Positions 1-5,989 of a DNA stretch of 5,989 nucleotides are shown one piece after another. Source of the DNA: an uncultured Nitrospina sp. (GTDB taxonomy: Bacteria; Nitrospinota; Nitrospinia; Nitrospinales; VA-1); NCBI GenBank assembly GCA_950072225.1, contig CATMOP010000139.1:1-5989 (forward strand), read 5' to 3'. The notes below the pieces were generated by a model. It saw nothing but the letters and a program-made list of their open reading frames with translations, was not told where the DNA came from and made no database searches. How positions within the stretch are numbered: position 1 is the first letter of the stretch; each line of letters begins with the position of its first letter. A program made the translations under genes and the position numbers.

Positions 1-2214
1 TTTCAGAAATTCCAGTTGTGTTTGTTTCGCGATCAGTTCGTTGTTGGAGGAGAGTTTTTCGATTTCGTTGCGGGTTTCGCCAATGTCCTGCAACAATTGC
101 TCGCGATCACTGTGCAATTCTTCCAATTCGACCCGAAGCCGGCTCAGCTTTTGTTTGATTTCTTCGAGTGGTGCGGTTTGGATGGCTTTAATAAATTTAT
201 CAAAGTGCAGACCAAGTCCTACATTGGATTGAATGATTTCGCGTTTCTGCGCGATTTTTTCTTTCAAGAAATTTTGGTCTTCCAGAATGGATTGCTTGTG
301 GAGGAAGTCCAGGGAATCCTTGGCTCCCGATGAACGGATAAACTGTGCCAGGTCATTGGAAATGTTTTCCAGTTGATTTTCCAGGCGGGCTAGCTTGCCA
401 GCCTGATCCTGGTATTGATTTTCAAGTAGGTGGCTCCTGTCCCGGTTGGCTTTGCTCTCATCAAAGGCCTGGCAAATGATTTCGATATTCGCGGGAAGGT
501 CATTATTCAAGGAAACGTTTTTGACCAGGGGCTCCAGTGAACAAATACGTTCCCGGGCTTCCTGGCAGGTGGTTTCCATTTGCTGGATACGTTCATCGAG
601 CCTGGCCCGCTGAGCGATCGTGGCTTTGACCTGTAGGGCGGTTTTAGCGATGTTTTTCGCGGTGATGGGGGCAATGCTGGGATCCAGTTTTCGTTCCTTC
701 AGCCATCCTCTCCATTCATCGAATTTGTCATTCCATTCCTTTTCCTTTTGTTCCCATTGACGGGCAAGGTTTTTTTCGACAAGATCTTCCTTGGCAAAGC
801 TGTTCTTTTCTTTAAAGATCTTCTTGAACAGAAAGATCCCTCCGGCAATCAGAAGTATGGCGACCATTAAAAGGGGGATATTCATCAGGTACCCGCCAAG
901 AATCATTCCCAACACTCCGATTGCGGTCAATCCATAATGAAACATTTTCAACCAATTGGGAATGTCCCAGCCTTCTGACATTTTTTCGGCTGCCAGCCTT
1001 CGGTGGCTCTCTAAACGATCCTGATACAAGTCCCGGTCTTTTCTCAAACTCTCAAAGCTGTCATAGAAACCGTCCACCAGAGCATTTTCCGATTCAGTTA
1101 GTTCAAACGCCATCACGGTTTCTTCATTCCAGGCACGGTCAATGGATTTGATTTCTCCAGCAATATGAAAATCCAGGTCTTCCCGCTCGTCCTGCACTCT
1201 GTCTGAATCCTGCAGGGCGGACGATACAGACTGGGTGGACTGTTGCAGTCGATGAATACTTTCTTCATGCCTAAGCAGGTCATGGTTTACGATCAGGGCA
1301 TCCCGGTTGTTTTTCAGGGCTTGCAGGGCAGACTGCTCTTCCTCAATGCGTAGGGCCAGATTTTTCTCTTCCTGTTTCAGGGACTCAAAAGTCTTTAACC
1401 CGTTTTCAGGGAACTGGGAAAGGTCTTCCAGAATTTCCAGTTTATTTTGAGCCTCCAGGAACTGGATAGTATCTTCATAAAGGCGGACCTGGGTTTCCAG
1501 GGTTCTTTTTCCCGATTCCAAGTCTTCCAGGGAATTTACAACGGTGAGTTTTTTGCTCAACATTTTACCCAGCTTTTCCTGGTGTTCGTCAAACAGGGTC
1601 AGGTTTTTCTGGATCAGGAGAATATCATGCTCATTGACTTTGATTTTTTCCAAAAGTTCTCCCATTTGGGAGGAACCGCGTGGACGAAAAATCTGCGTGC
1701 AGTAAGTTTCTATTTCTTTTTCTATCTCTTTCAGGGAAACATTGCCGAGGCCCAATCCAGCGCCATAGATGTGGTTTTTGACTTCATCCCCGTTGAGGGT
1801 ATTAAAATCGTGCAATTCATCAATGGTGAACGCATAAACATTTCTAAAAATATCCTTGGATGCGTTTCCCAGCAGGTGATTTAAAACAGATTGTCCCTGC
1901 AGGACTTCGCCGGGAGTAGAAATTCTTACTGTTCCTCCATGCGTGCCCGGGACCCTTGAAATAACCAGGTTCTCGCCGTTTTGCAATACCACCTTCAAAC
2001 TGCCGCCTAGTGATCCTCCCTGTACGGGAAGGTAGAGGTTGGTTTTATCCTTTTTGGTTGGGAATCCGAAAAGGATCCGCCGGATAAATTCGAGCAGGGT
2101 GGTCTTGCCAAATTCATTTTTCCCATAAATGATATTGATTCCTGGAGCCAGCCCCTTGATCCGCTTGTTAGCGAATATGCCGAAACCGTCTATATGAATT
2201 TCGCGTAATTGCAT
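1..2214 (-). CDS. Rad50/SbcC-like coiled-coil ATPase, YhaN type (N-terminal 738 codons; 3' end beyond window)
   Basis: Translating the minus strand from the ATG at 2214 gives 738 codons with no stop to the window edge, so the gene is partial at its C-terminus. The N-terminus is a typical SMC/Rad50-like ATPase head. It starts MQLREIHIDGFGIF and has a Walker A motif GKNEFGKTT at residues 31-39. FTIDELHDF (129-137) and IYGAGLG (149-155) resemble the head region of YhaN-like proteins. Residues from about 190 to 420 and 465 to 738 are Glu/Lys/Leu/Gln-rich and read as two long coiled-coil arms. Between them lies a hydrophobic hairpin (about 428-463). No CxxC zinc hook is visible. The ABC signature and Walker B should lie in the missing C-terminal head; YhaN-like proteins are about 950 residues, so roughly 200 are off the edge. 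By family, it would power and position the nuclease encoded just upstream in DNA-end processing. The start is supported by the family-like N-terminus and by a weak AGGA 12 bases upstream that overlaps the nuclease stop codon, suggesting translational coupling. The family call is firm, the exact subfamily less so. Confidence 0.9.
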   Translation of the reverse strand, partial: MQLREIHIDGFGIFANKRIKGLAPGINIIYGKNEFGKTTLLEFIRRILFGFPTKKDKTNLYLPVQGGSLGGSLKVVLQNGENLVISRVPGTHGGTVRISTPGEVLQGQSVLNHLLGNASKDIFRNVYAFTIDELHDFNTLNGDEVKNHIYGAGLGLGNVSLKEIEKEIETYCTQIFRPRGSSQMGELLEKIKVNEHDILLIQKNLTLFDEHQEKLGKMLSKKLTVVNSLEDLESGKRTLETQVRLYEDTIQFLEAQNKLEILEDLSQFPENGLKTFESLKQEEKNLALRIEEEQSALQALKNNRDALIVNHDLLRHEESIHRLQQSTQSVSSALQDSDRVQDEREDLDFHIAGEIKSIDRAWNEETVMAFELTESENALVDGFYDSFESLRKDRDLYQDRLESHRRLAAEKMSEGWDIPNWLKMFHYGLTAIGVLGMILGGYLMNIPLLMVAILLIAGGIFLFKKIFKEKNSFAKEDLVEKNLARQWEQKEKEWNDKFDEWRGWLKERKLDPSIAPITAKNIAKTALQVKATIAQRARLDERIQQMETTCQEARERICSLEPLVKNVSLNNDLPANIEIICQAFDESKANRDRSHLLENQYQDQAGKLARLENQLENISNDLAQFIRSSGAKDSLDFLHKQSILEDQNFLKEKIAQKREIIQSNVGLGLHFDKFIKAIQTAPLEEIKQKLSRLRVELEELHSDREQLLQDIGETRNEIEKLSSNNELIAKQTQLEFLK
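826..933 (-). other. Predicted two-helix transmembrane hairpin within the Rad50-like ATPase
   Basis: Codons 428-463 of the ATPase encode two hydrophobic stretches, GLTAIGVLGMILGGYLM and IPLLMVAILLIAGGIFLF, separated only by Asn445. They are flanked by charged residues, with KKIFKEK on the C-terminal side. This is the pattern of a membrane hairpin. It sits between the two coiled-coil arms, where Rad50/SbcC carries the CxxC zinc hook. I recall similar central hydrophobic segments in YhaN-like proteins, but could not check that here. Confidence 0.75.
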
Positions 2215-2228
2215 GGTTAGATTGTTTC

Positions 2229-3494
2229 CTATGAGTTTTCGCGATTGACCAATTGATCCAGCGCCAGGTTGCGGGCCTTCAGAGTGACCGCCTGAATTTC
2301 TTCGGCGGAAAAGGCATCTAAATATTTTCTTCCCGCCCAGGATTTGAATACCGGTTTCATGGTTTCCCGAATTTTTCTTTCCAGTTGTTTATCTTGGTCG
2401 TCTTCGCAAAGATTTATAAGATCGGCAACAAAATCCTTGCCTTCCTTCAGGGAGTCGATGTCATAGGTGCCCGAGGTTTGAGTGGAAAGATCTACGAGGA
2501 CCCAGGGCGAGTGTCCTTCGAAAAATGTATTGGTCTCTTCCGCCAGAGCTTTGGCGGTGCCGGGACTCTGCAATTCATTGTGGATTGCGGTTCGCCCTGT
2601 CAAAACCAGCCTGGCAACCAGGCCCTCGTGGGTTAAAGATTCTTTAGCAAGCTCTTCTACCTGGGACTGAATGGCTAGCAATACCTCATTAATACTGGAG
2701 TTACCGCTGACATCCACTTTGGCGGAACGATAGCTCACCACATCGGTGGCCACGAACCGAATATTGGCAGGAGCGCCGGAATTCAGGGTGACGAGACAAC
2801 AGCCTTTGGGGCCGGTTTCCTTGAGATGCCGGGCCTGGGTATTTCCGGAATAAACAATGCACGGATTATCTTCGCGCAGGATTTTGAATTCATGGATATG
2901 GCCCAGAGCCCAGTAATCAAAATCTCTGGATATCAAATCCTGCAAACTGCAAGGGGCGTAGTTATCATGTCCAGGTTGTTGCCCGACATTCGCATGCAGG
3001 AGCCCCACCGCAAAACCTTGCGTCTGGTCTTTATTGAACTTTAACGCCAGGTTTTCGTTCACCTCTTTCTGGGGATAGCTGATTCCGTAAATCCAGGCTA
3101 GTGTCTTGCCCCCTCGCATCACCGGGAAGCGCTCTACTTTATTCCCCGGAAAAATAGTGGTGCCCTCCGGCCAATCCAACGTGTGAGACCAACTGTTAGA
3201 AGGATCGTGATTACCATGGACAATAAAAGAAGGGATGCCTGCCTGGGAGAGTTCCTGCAGACCGCGGCGAAATTTCAATTGTGCCTGCAGGCTTCGATCT
3301 GCGCCATCAAAAATATCCCCGGCAATAAGAACGGCATCTACCTTTTCCTCCAAGGCTAATTTCACGATTTTATGGAATGCCTGGAAGGTGGATTCCCGGA
3401 GCCGTTCAGTGAGAGACGGCACTTGCGACGCCAGGCCTTTGAAGGGACTGTCGATATGAAGATCGGAGCAATGAATAAAACGAAAAGCAGTCAT
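2229..3494 (-). CDS. Mre11/SbcD-like metallophosphoesterase, YhaO type DNA nuclease
   Basis: This 421-residue protein has all the calcineurin-like phosphoesterase motifs of Mre11/SbcD nucleases in order: D11-x-H13 (CSDLHIDSPF), G59-D60 with D63 (AGDIFDG), G94-N-H-D97 (HGNHDP), H167 (LLHANV) and G198-H-x-H201 (LGHIHE). These residues bind the two catalytic metals, usually Mn. The segment YSGNTQARHLKETGPKGC (216-233) matches the capping strand seen in YhaO-like members. The C-terminal 150 or so residues are less conserved and probably form the DNA- and ATPase-binding part. Length is close to that of YhaO (about 400). The start is set by the family N-terminus, since the phosphoesterase fold begins almost at residue 1. 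No Shine-Dalgarno sequence is evident before it. It is followed after 14 bases by the Rad50-like ATPase, so the two almost certainly form an operon and one complex acting on DNA ends or structured DNA. The substrate cannot be told from sequence. Confidence 0.93.
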   Translation of the reverse strand: MTAFRFIHCSDLHIDSPFKGLASQVPSLTERLRESTFQAFHKIVKLALEEKVDAVLIAGDIFDGADRSLQAQLKFRRGLQELSQAGIPSFIVHGNHDPSNSWSHTLDWPEGTTIFPGNKVERFPVMRGGKTLAWIYGISYPQKEVNENLALKFNKDQTQGFAVGLLHANVGQQPGHDNYAPCSLQDLISRDFDYWALGHIHEFKILREDNPCIVYSGNTQARHLKETGPKGCCLVTLNSGAPANIRFVATDVVSYRSAKVDVSGNSSINEVLLAIQSQVEELAKESLTHEGLVARLVLTGRTAIHNELQSPGTAKALAEETNTFFEGHSPWVLVDLSTQTSGTYDIDSLKEGKDFVADLINLCEDDQDKQLERKIRETMKPVFKSWAGRKYLDAFSAEEIQAVTLKARNLALDQLVNRENS

Positions 3495-3509
3495 GATATA
3501 TTATTGCCA

Positions 3510-3524
3510 GGCTGGATTTCAGCC
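3510..3524 (-). promoter_or_regulatory. Leader hairpin just upstream of the nuclease start codon
   Basis: In the operon leader, GGCTG and CAGCC form a 5-bp stem (3510-3514 with 3520-3524) around a 5-base loop, ending 15 bases before the ATG. It uses the same bases 3521-3524 as the neighbouring CGAA/TTCG-loop hairpin, so only one of the two can form at a time. It lies about where a ribosome would bind, and no Shine-Dalgarno is visible there. A regulatory role is inference; short stems like this also arise by chance. Confidence 0.3.
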
Positions 3525-3537
3525 TTCGGGCTTTTTT
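3521..3537 (+). terminator. Short UUCG-loop hairpin with U-run, possible intrinsic terminator
   Basis: On the plus strand, AGCC-TTCG-GGCT (3521-3532) forms a 4-bp stem capped by the very stable C(UUCG)G tetraloop, and is followed at once by TTTTT (3533-3537). This is the shape of a minimal rho-independent terminator. It could stop transcripts running antisense to the nuclease gene, or act as an attenuator ahead of the reductase gene if that gene's promoter lies further upstream. The stem is short, so efficiency is doubtful. Confidence 0.4.
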
Positions 3538-3566
3538 CTGTTAGCCATAAGTTGTTATTCTTCAAT

Positions 3567-3595
3567 AGTATAGACGATATGCTCTGCCGCCTCAA
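3567..3595 (-). promoter_or_regulatory. Sigma70-type promoter for the nuclease-ATPase operon
   Basis: On the minus strand, TTGAGG (3590-3595) is followed by a 17-base spacer and TATACT (3567-3572). This matches the housekeeping consensus at 4/6 and 5/6 positions with ideal spacing. Transcription would start near 3560 and leave a leader of about 65 bases before the ATG at 3494. It is the best promoter-like match I found in the divergent intergenic region. Prediction only. Confidence 0.55.
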
Positions 3596-3682
3596 TCATT
3601 TTCTTGCGGGTTGGGTGGCTGGTTGAAAATCTTTAGGGCTATTGGCGGGAAACGAATTGAACCAAAAACCATCCTATTTATT

Positions 3683-4897
3683 ATGGAATATCGTCGTTTC
3701 GGAAAAACAGAAGAAAACATCTCTGTCATTACTCTTGGAGGAATGCGTTTTAAAAACGGGTGGAATCCCCCTCGCGCACATCTTCCCGCAGAGTCGGTGC
3801 GAAATTGCATTGAAATCACCCGCCAGGCATTGAAGCTGGGGATCAACCATTTTGAAACGGCTCATGGGTATATGAAAAGCGAAAACCTTTATGGTGTGGC
3901 GCTTAAAGAGCTTAGAGCGCCTCGCGAGAGTTTTAAAATGATGAGTAAGGGGGCTCCAATGACCGGAGAGGAAACCCGTGCCCTGGTTGAAGAGCAATTG
4001 ACCAACTTAAAAATGGACTACCTTGATTTTTATGGCTGGCATGGGATCAATAATGAAGAAAGGTTGAAGGCGGCGATTAAGCCGGGAGGGCCGGTGGAGG
4101 TTTTGCACCGGTTACGGGAAGAAGGGCTCATTCGGCACATTGGTTTTTCCACCCATGCTCCTCTGAATATCATTCTTCAGGCACTGAATACGGACTTGTT
4201 CAGTTTTGTGAACCTGCATTATTATTATTTTTTTCAGCGTAACCTTGCGGCCGTCCGATTAGCGGGGGAGAAGGATATCGGGGTGTTCATCATTTCTCCC
4301 AATGAAAAGGGAGGCCTGTTGTGGAATCCTTCTCAAAAGGTTGAGGAGACCTGTCATCCTTTGACCGCGATCGAGTTCAACGGGAAGTTTTGCTTGAGCC
4401 ACCCCGAAATCACAACTTTAAGCATGGGGATTCATGAGCCGGAACATTTTCCCCAAAACCTTTCTATCTTAAACAGGAGGGATTATTCCTCACCCTCCTA
4501 TCGTAAAGTCCAGAAAAGGATGGACGCACCGCTTTCCAAGATATCCGGCCTTTGCACTTTGTGCGCAGAATGTTTGCCTTGTCCTGAAGAAATCAATATT
4601 CCAGAAGTGTTGCGCTTCCGCAATTTGCTGGAAGCCTATGGCATGGTGGACTATGGCAGGTTCCGATATAATATGTTTGAGGGAAAAGGACACTGGTTTC
4701 CAGGTAACTTCGCCTCTAAATGTACCGAGTGCGGCGACTGTCTGCCTCGTTGTCCTGAAAAGCTGGAAATCCCGAAATTACTGTTTGATACCCACAAAAG
4801 ATTGTTCGATCGAAAAGCCTGGGCTAAAAACCAGCTTTACATCATGGTCGTTTCGATAGCCAAATTTTTACGTAAATTTATTCCAGGTCTTACTTGA
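3683..4897 (+). CDS. Aldo/keto reductase with C-terminal 2x[4Fe-4S] ferredoxin domain (COG1453 type)
   Basis: The 404-residue protein has two parts. Residues 1 to about 275 are an aldo/keto reductase TIM barrel, starting MEYRRFGKTEENISVITLGG. The residues in catalytic tetrad positions are E58 (FETAHGY), Y63, K89 and H120 (GWHGIN). The usual Asp is Glu; I recall Glu here in related iron-sulfur members. Residues about 290-370 carry two cysteine motifs: C291-x2-C294-x2-C297-x2-C300-P, one residue shorter than canonical, and C347-x2-C350-x2-C353-x3-C357-P, the standard bacterial ferredoxin pattern. Together they would bind two [4Fe-4S] clusters, giving a cytoplasmic oxidoreductase linking NAD(P)H- or ferredoxin-type electrons to a carbonyl substrate. 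The substrate is unknown. The ATG at 3683 is preferred because the family fold begins there; an in-frame TTG at 3611 would add 24 unlike residues. No clear Shine-Dalgarno or promoter is visible. It is divergent from the nuclease operon and ends 16 bases from the convergent HD-GYP gene, with no terminator hairpin seen between them. Confidence 0.92.
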   Translation: MEYRRFGKTEENISVITLGGMRFKNGWNPPRAHLPAESVRNCIEITRQALKLGINHFETAHGYMKSENLYGVALKELRAPRESFKMMSKGAPMTGEETRALVEEQLTNLKMDYLDFYGWHGINNEERLKAAIKPGGPVEVLHRLREEGLIRHIGFSTHAPLNIILQALNTDLFSFVNLHYYYFFQRNLAAVRLAGEKDIGVFIISPNEKGGLLWNPSQKVEETCHPLTAIEFNGKFCLSHPEITTLSMGIHEPEHFPQNLSILNRRDYSSPSYRKVQKRMDAPLSKISGLCTLCAECLPCPEEINIPEVLRFRNLLEAYGMVDYGRFRYNMFEGKGHWFPGNFASKCTECGDCLPRCPEKLEIPKLLFDTHKRLFDRKAWAKNQLYIMVVSIAKFLRKFIPGLT

Positions 4898-5456
4898 TCA
4901 AGGGCGGCGATTATTATGCGGCATTATGGGAACAATTTTTGCGATACACTTTTAGGACATTTGCCGATTCGTTGTCGGGCAGTTCTTTAACGATGCGGAT
5001 CATTTCCGGCAGTGCCTGTTTGAAGGCCTCAACCAAGCGTGGTTCAAAATCTTTTCCACTACCTTGTTCGATAATCTCCATGGATTTTTCTATGGAGAAA
5101 GCTTCCTTGTAACATCTTTTGCTAGTCAGGGCATCAAAAACGTCGCAGATGGCTACAATTCGTCCTGCCAGAGGGATTTCTTCACCTTTCAAATTGTTAG
5201 GATAACCGGAACCGTCCCAACGCTCTTGATGTGAAAGGGCGATGGTTTCGGCCATTTTCATAACTGCAGATTGGCTTCCCGAAAGAATTTCTGCCCCGAT
5301 TTCAGGATGCTTTCTCATAATCTCCCATTCTTTTTCATTCAGTTTTCCAGGTATGAGCAGGATTTCGTCGGGGATACCGATTTTCCCAACATCGTGCATG
5401 GGGCTGGCCTGCAGGATGAGGTCACATTGTTCTTCAGGGAGTTTGATTGCCCTTGC

Positions 5457-5468
5457 CAGCGCGCGCTG
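5457..5468 (-). other. Frameshift site in HD-GYP domain at a (GC)4 tract
   Basis: The codon for Arg in NYSAR (CGC, 5461-5459) and the Leu codon that begins LARAIKLPEE (CTG, 5459-5457) share base 5459, so one base is missing relative to an intact gene. The break falls inside GCGCGCGC (5459-5466), a palindromic dinucleotide tract prone to slippage or to base-calling error. Confidence 0.85.
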
Positions 5469-5515
5469 TAGTTGGACATGCGTATGACGTGCATTCCGGT
5501 TTCGTTGTCGCGGTA

Positions 5516-5530
5516 TTCCGCCGCGCTGTT
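5516..5530 (-). other. Second break: frame change and short deletion at the HAMP to HD-GYP junction
   Basis: The coil RNRELETA (frame ending about 5524) is followed directly, in a different frame, by AAEYRDNETG. HD-GYP proteins normally have about ten further residues of the type EIIxRLGR between these two elements. The missing length plus the frame change suggests loss of a stretch such as 25, 28, 31 or 34 bases, rather than a single base. The bases around the join are GCG/CGG-rich. Confidence 0.65.
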
Positions 5531-5989
5531 TCCAGTTCGCGGTTGCGTTTTTTGAGCATCTCGATCATCCAGTTGGTGTAGCGTCCCATTACCGAGAACT
5601 CATCTTGACTACTGATAATTACGTACTGGTCCAGGTTGCCCTTGGACACTGCTTCCATCGAGGCGTTCTGATTATGGAAAAACTGTTTCAGGTTCCGGCA
5701 GAAGGAAACAATGAGGTTGAGCATTTCCACCAGGATGACGAAGCCGACAAACAGCAGTTCTTGTAGAAAGAGTAAGCCTCCCCGGCCATAATCGTCCTGT
5801 TCCAGGTCTATGAACCCGTAAAGGTCTTTGAGGAAGACGAGGAACATGATGCTGGTCATGAAGATCAAGGAGAACGCCGCCACTGCGGTAAGTTTGGCAG
5901 TTATGGGGAAGGCCACTTTAGCGGATTCTATATTCCAGTCGATGAGATCAGGGCTTTCGGCGATGAGCTTCTGCCGTTCGAGTGCCATA

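Larger units (their letters stand above)
3495..3682. other. Divergent intergenic region between nuclease operon and reductase
   Basis: These 188 bases separate the two divergent genes. They hold the minus-strand promoter and the overlapping hairpins listed separately. For the plus-strand reductase I see no convincing -35/-10 pair: TTGAAA at 3623-3628 lacks a partner at the right distance. I see no Shine-Dalgarno before 3683 and no direct-repeat operator. The open frame from TTG at 3611 is in frame with the reductase but does not look like part of it. Confidence 0.6.
4914..5988 (-). pseudogene. Membrane HAMP/HD-GYP cyclic-di-GMP phosphodiesterase-type protein, broken by two frameshifts
   Basis: Read in three successive frames, this region encodes one protein. 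From the ATG at 5988 (one base from the edge, so the true start could lie further right) come two membrane helices at residues about 29-52 and 71-97. A HAMP-like segment follows (about 99-148, with KGNLDQYVIISSQDEF), then a short coil ending RNRELETA. Near 5524 the frame changes and continues as AAEYRDNETGMHVIRMSNYSA. At 5459-5466 it changes again to LARAIKLPEEQCDLILQASPMHDVGKIGIPDEIL and runs to the stop at 4914. These pieces join into a standard HD-GYP domain: ETGMH, the HD of MHDVGK, and DGSGYP are present, although the usual HHE is HQE. Active HD-GYP domains hydrolyse c-di-GMP in the cytoplasm under control of the membrane sensor part. Both breaks equal a loss of one base modulo three. The conserved residues on every side argue for recent decay or sequence error. 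The open ATG at 5399 lies inside the domain and is not a plausible start. Confidence 0.85.

Noticed and set aside
16..333. Plus-strand open frame of 105 codons
   Set aside because: Antisense to the ATPase coiled coil; Phe- and Gln-rich shadow with no recognisable motif.
525..590. Possible zinc hook from the cysteines in TTCQEARERICSLEP of the ATPase
   Set aside because: The two cysteines are spaced C-x7-C, lack the CPxC form, and lie well after the centre of the coiled coil, where the hairpin sits.
1447..1884. Plus-strand open frame of 145 codons
   Set aside because: It lies wholly antisense to the well-supported ATPase coding frame. Its Phe/Gln-rich composition is what the reverse complement of Glu/Lys/Leu coiled-coil codons gives.
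3552..3580. Plus-strand promoter using TTGTTA (3552-3557) for the reductase
   Set aside because: The good -10-like TATAGA is only 11 bases away, and the hexamer at 17 bases (CGATAT) matches poorly.
3611..3682. 24-residue N-terminal extension of the reductase from TTG at 3611
   Set aside because: The family fold begins at MEYRRFGKT (3683). The added residues match nothing in the family, and no ribosome site precedes the TTG.
4898..4945. Terminator between the convergent reductase and HD-GYP genes
   Set aside because: There are short repeats of GCGGC and ATTAT and an ATTTTT run, but no inverted repeat able to form a convincing stem next to a T-run on either strand.
5434..5527. C-terminal tail after the HAMP coil read in the 5988 frame (RRNTATTKPECTSYACPT...) as genuine protein
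   Set aside because: In the adjacent frame the same bases encode highly conserved HD-GYP sequence (AEYRDNETGMHVIRM), so this tail is a frameshift product.

Overview
This window looks like ordinary bacterial chromosome at roughly 45-50% GC by eye, with no tRNA, rRNA, CRISPR array or insertion sequence. Only four protein genes can be supported, and nearly all the sequence is coding. The gene types (a YhaO/YhaN-like Mre11-Rad50 pair, an iron-sulfur aldo/keto reductase of the COG1453 type, and a membrane HAMP/HD-GYP signalling protein) fit a free-living Gram-negative or anaerobe-related lineage such as Deltaproteobacteria or Nitrospinota. That placement is a guess from gene content and not a measured affiliation.

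Layout. Positions 1-2214 (minus strand) hold the first 738 codons of a large Rad50/SbcC-like ATPase that runs off the left edge. It is the largest gene here; its stop codon lies outside the window. Just upstream in the same operon, 2229-3494 (minus) encodes an Mre11/SbcD-like nuclease of 421 residues. The two are separated by 14 bases. A good sigma70-type promoter (TTGAGG, 17 bases, TATACT) at 3567-3595 faces this operon. Its roughly 65-base leader contains two small overlapping hairpins. Divergently, 3683-4897 (plus) encodes an aldo/keto reductase with two C-terminal [4Fe-4S] motifs. Convergent to it, 4914-5988 (minus) is a membrane-anchored HAMP/HD-GYP protein whose reading frame is broken twice, with about ten residues missing at the linker.

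How the parts relate. The nuclease and ATPase should form one DNA-end-processing complex. The ATPase carries a predicted two-helix membrane hairpin in the middle of its coiled coil, where Rad50 proteins carry the zinc hook, so the complex may be tethered to the membrane. The reductase and the HD-GYP protein have no evident functional link to that operon or to each other. No wholly new system is evident; the most interesting points are the membrane-hairpin Rad50-like protein and the doubly frameshifted HD-GYP gene.
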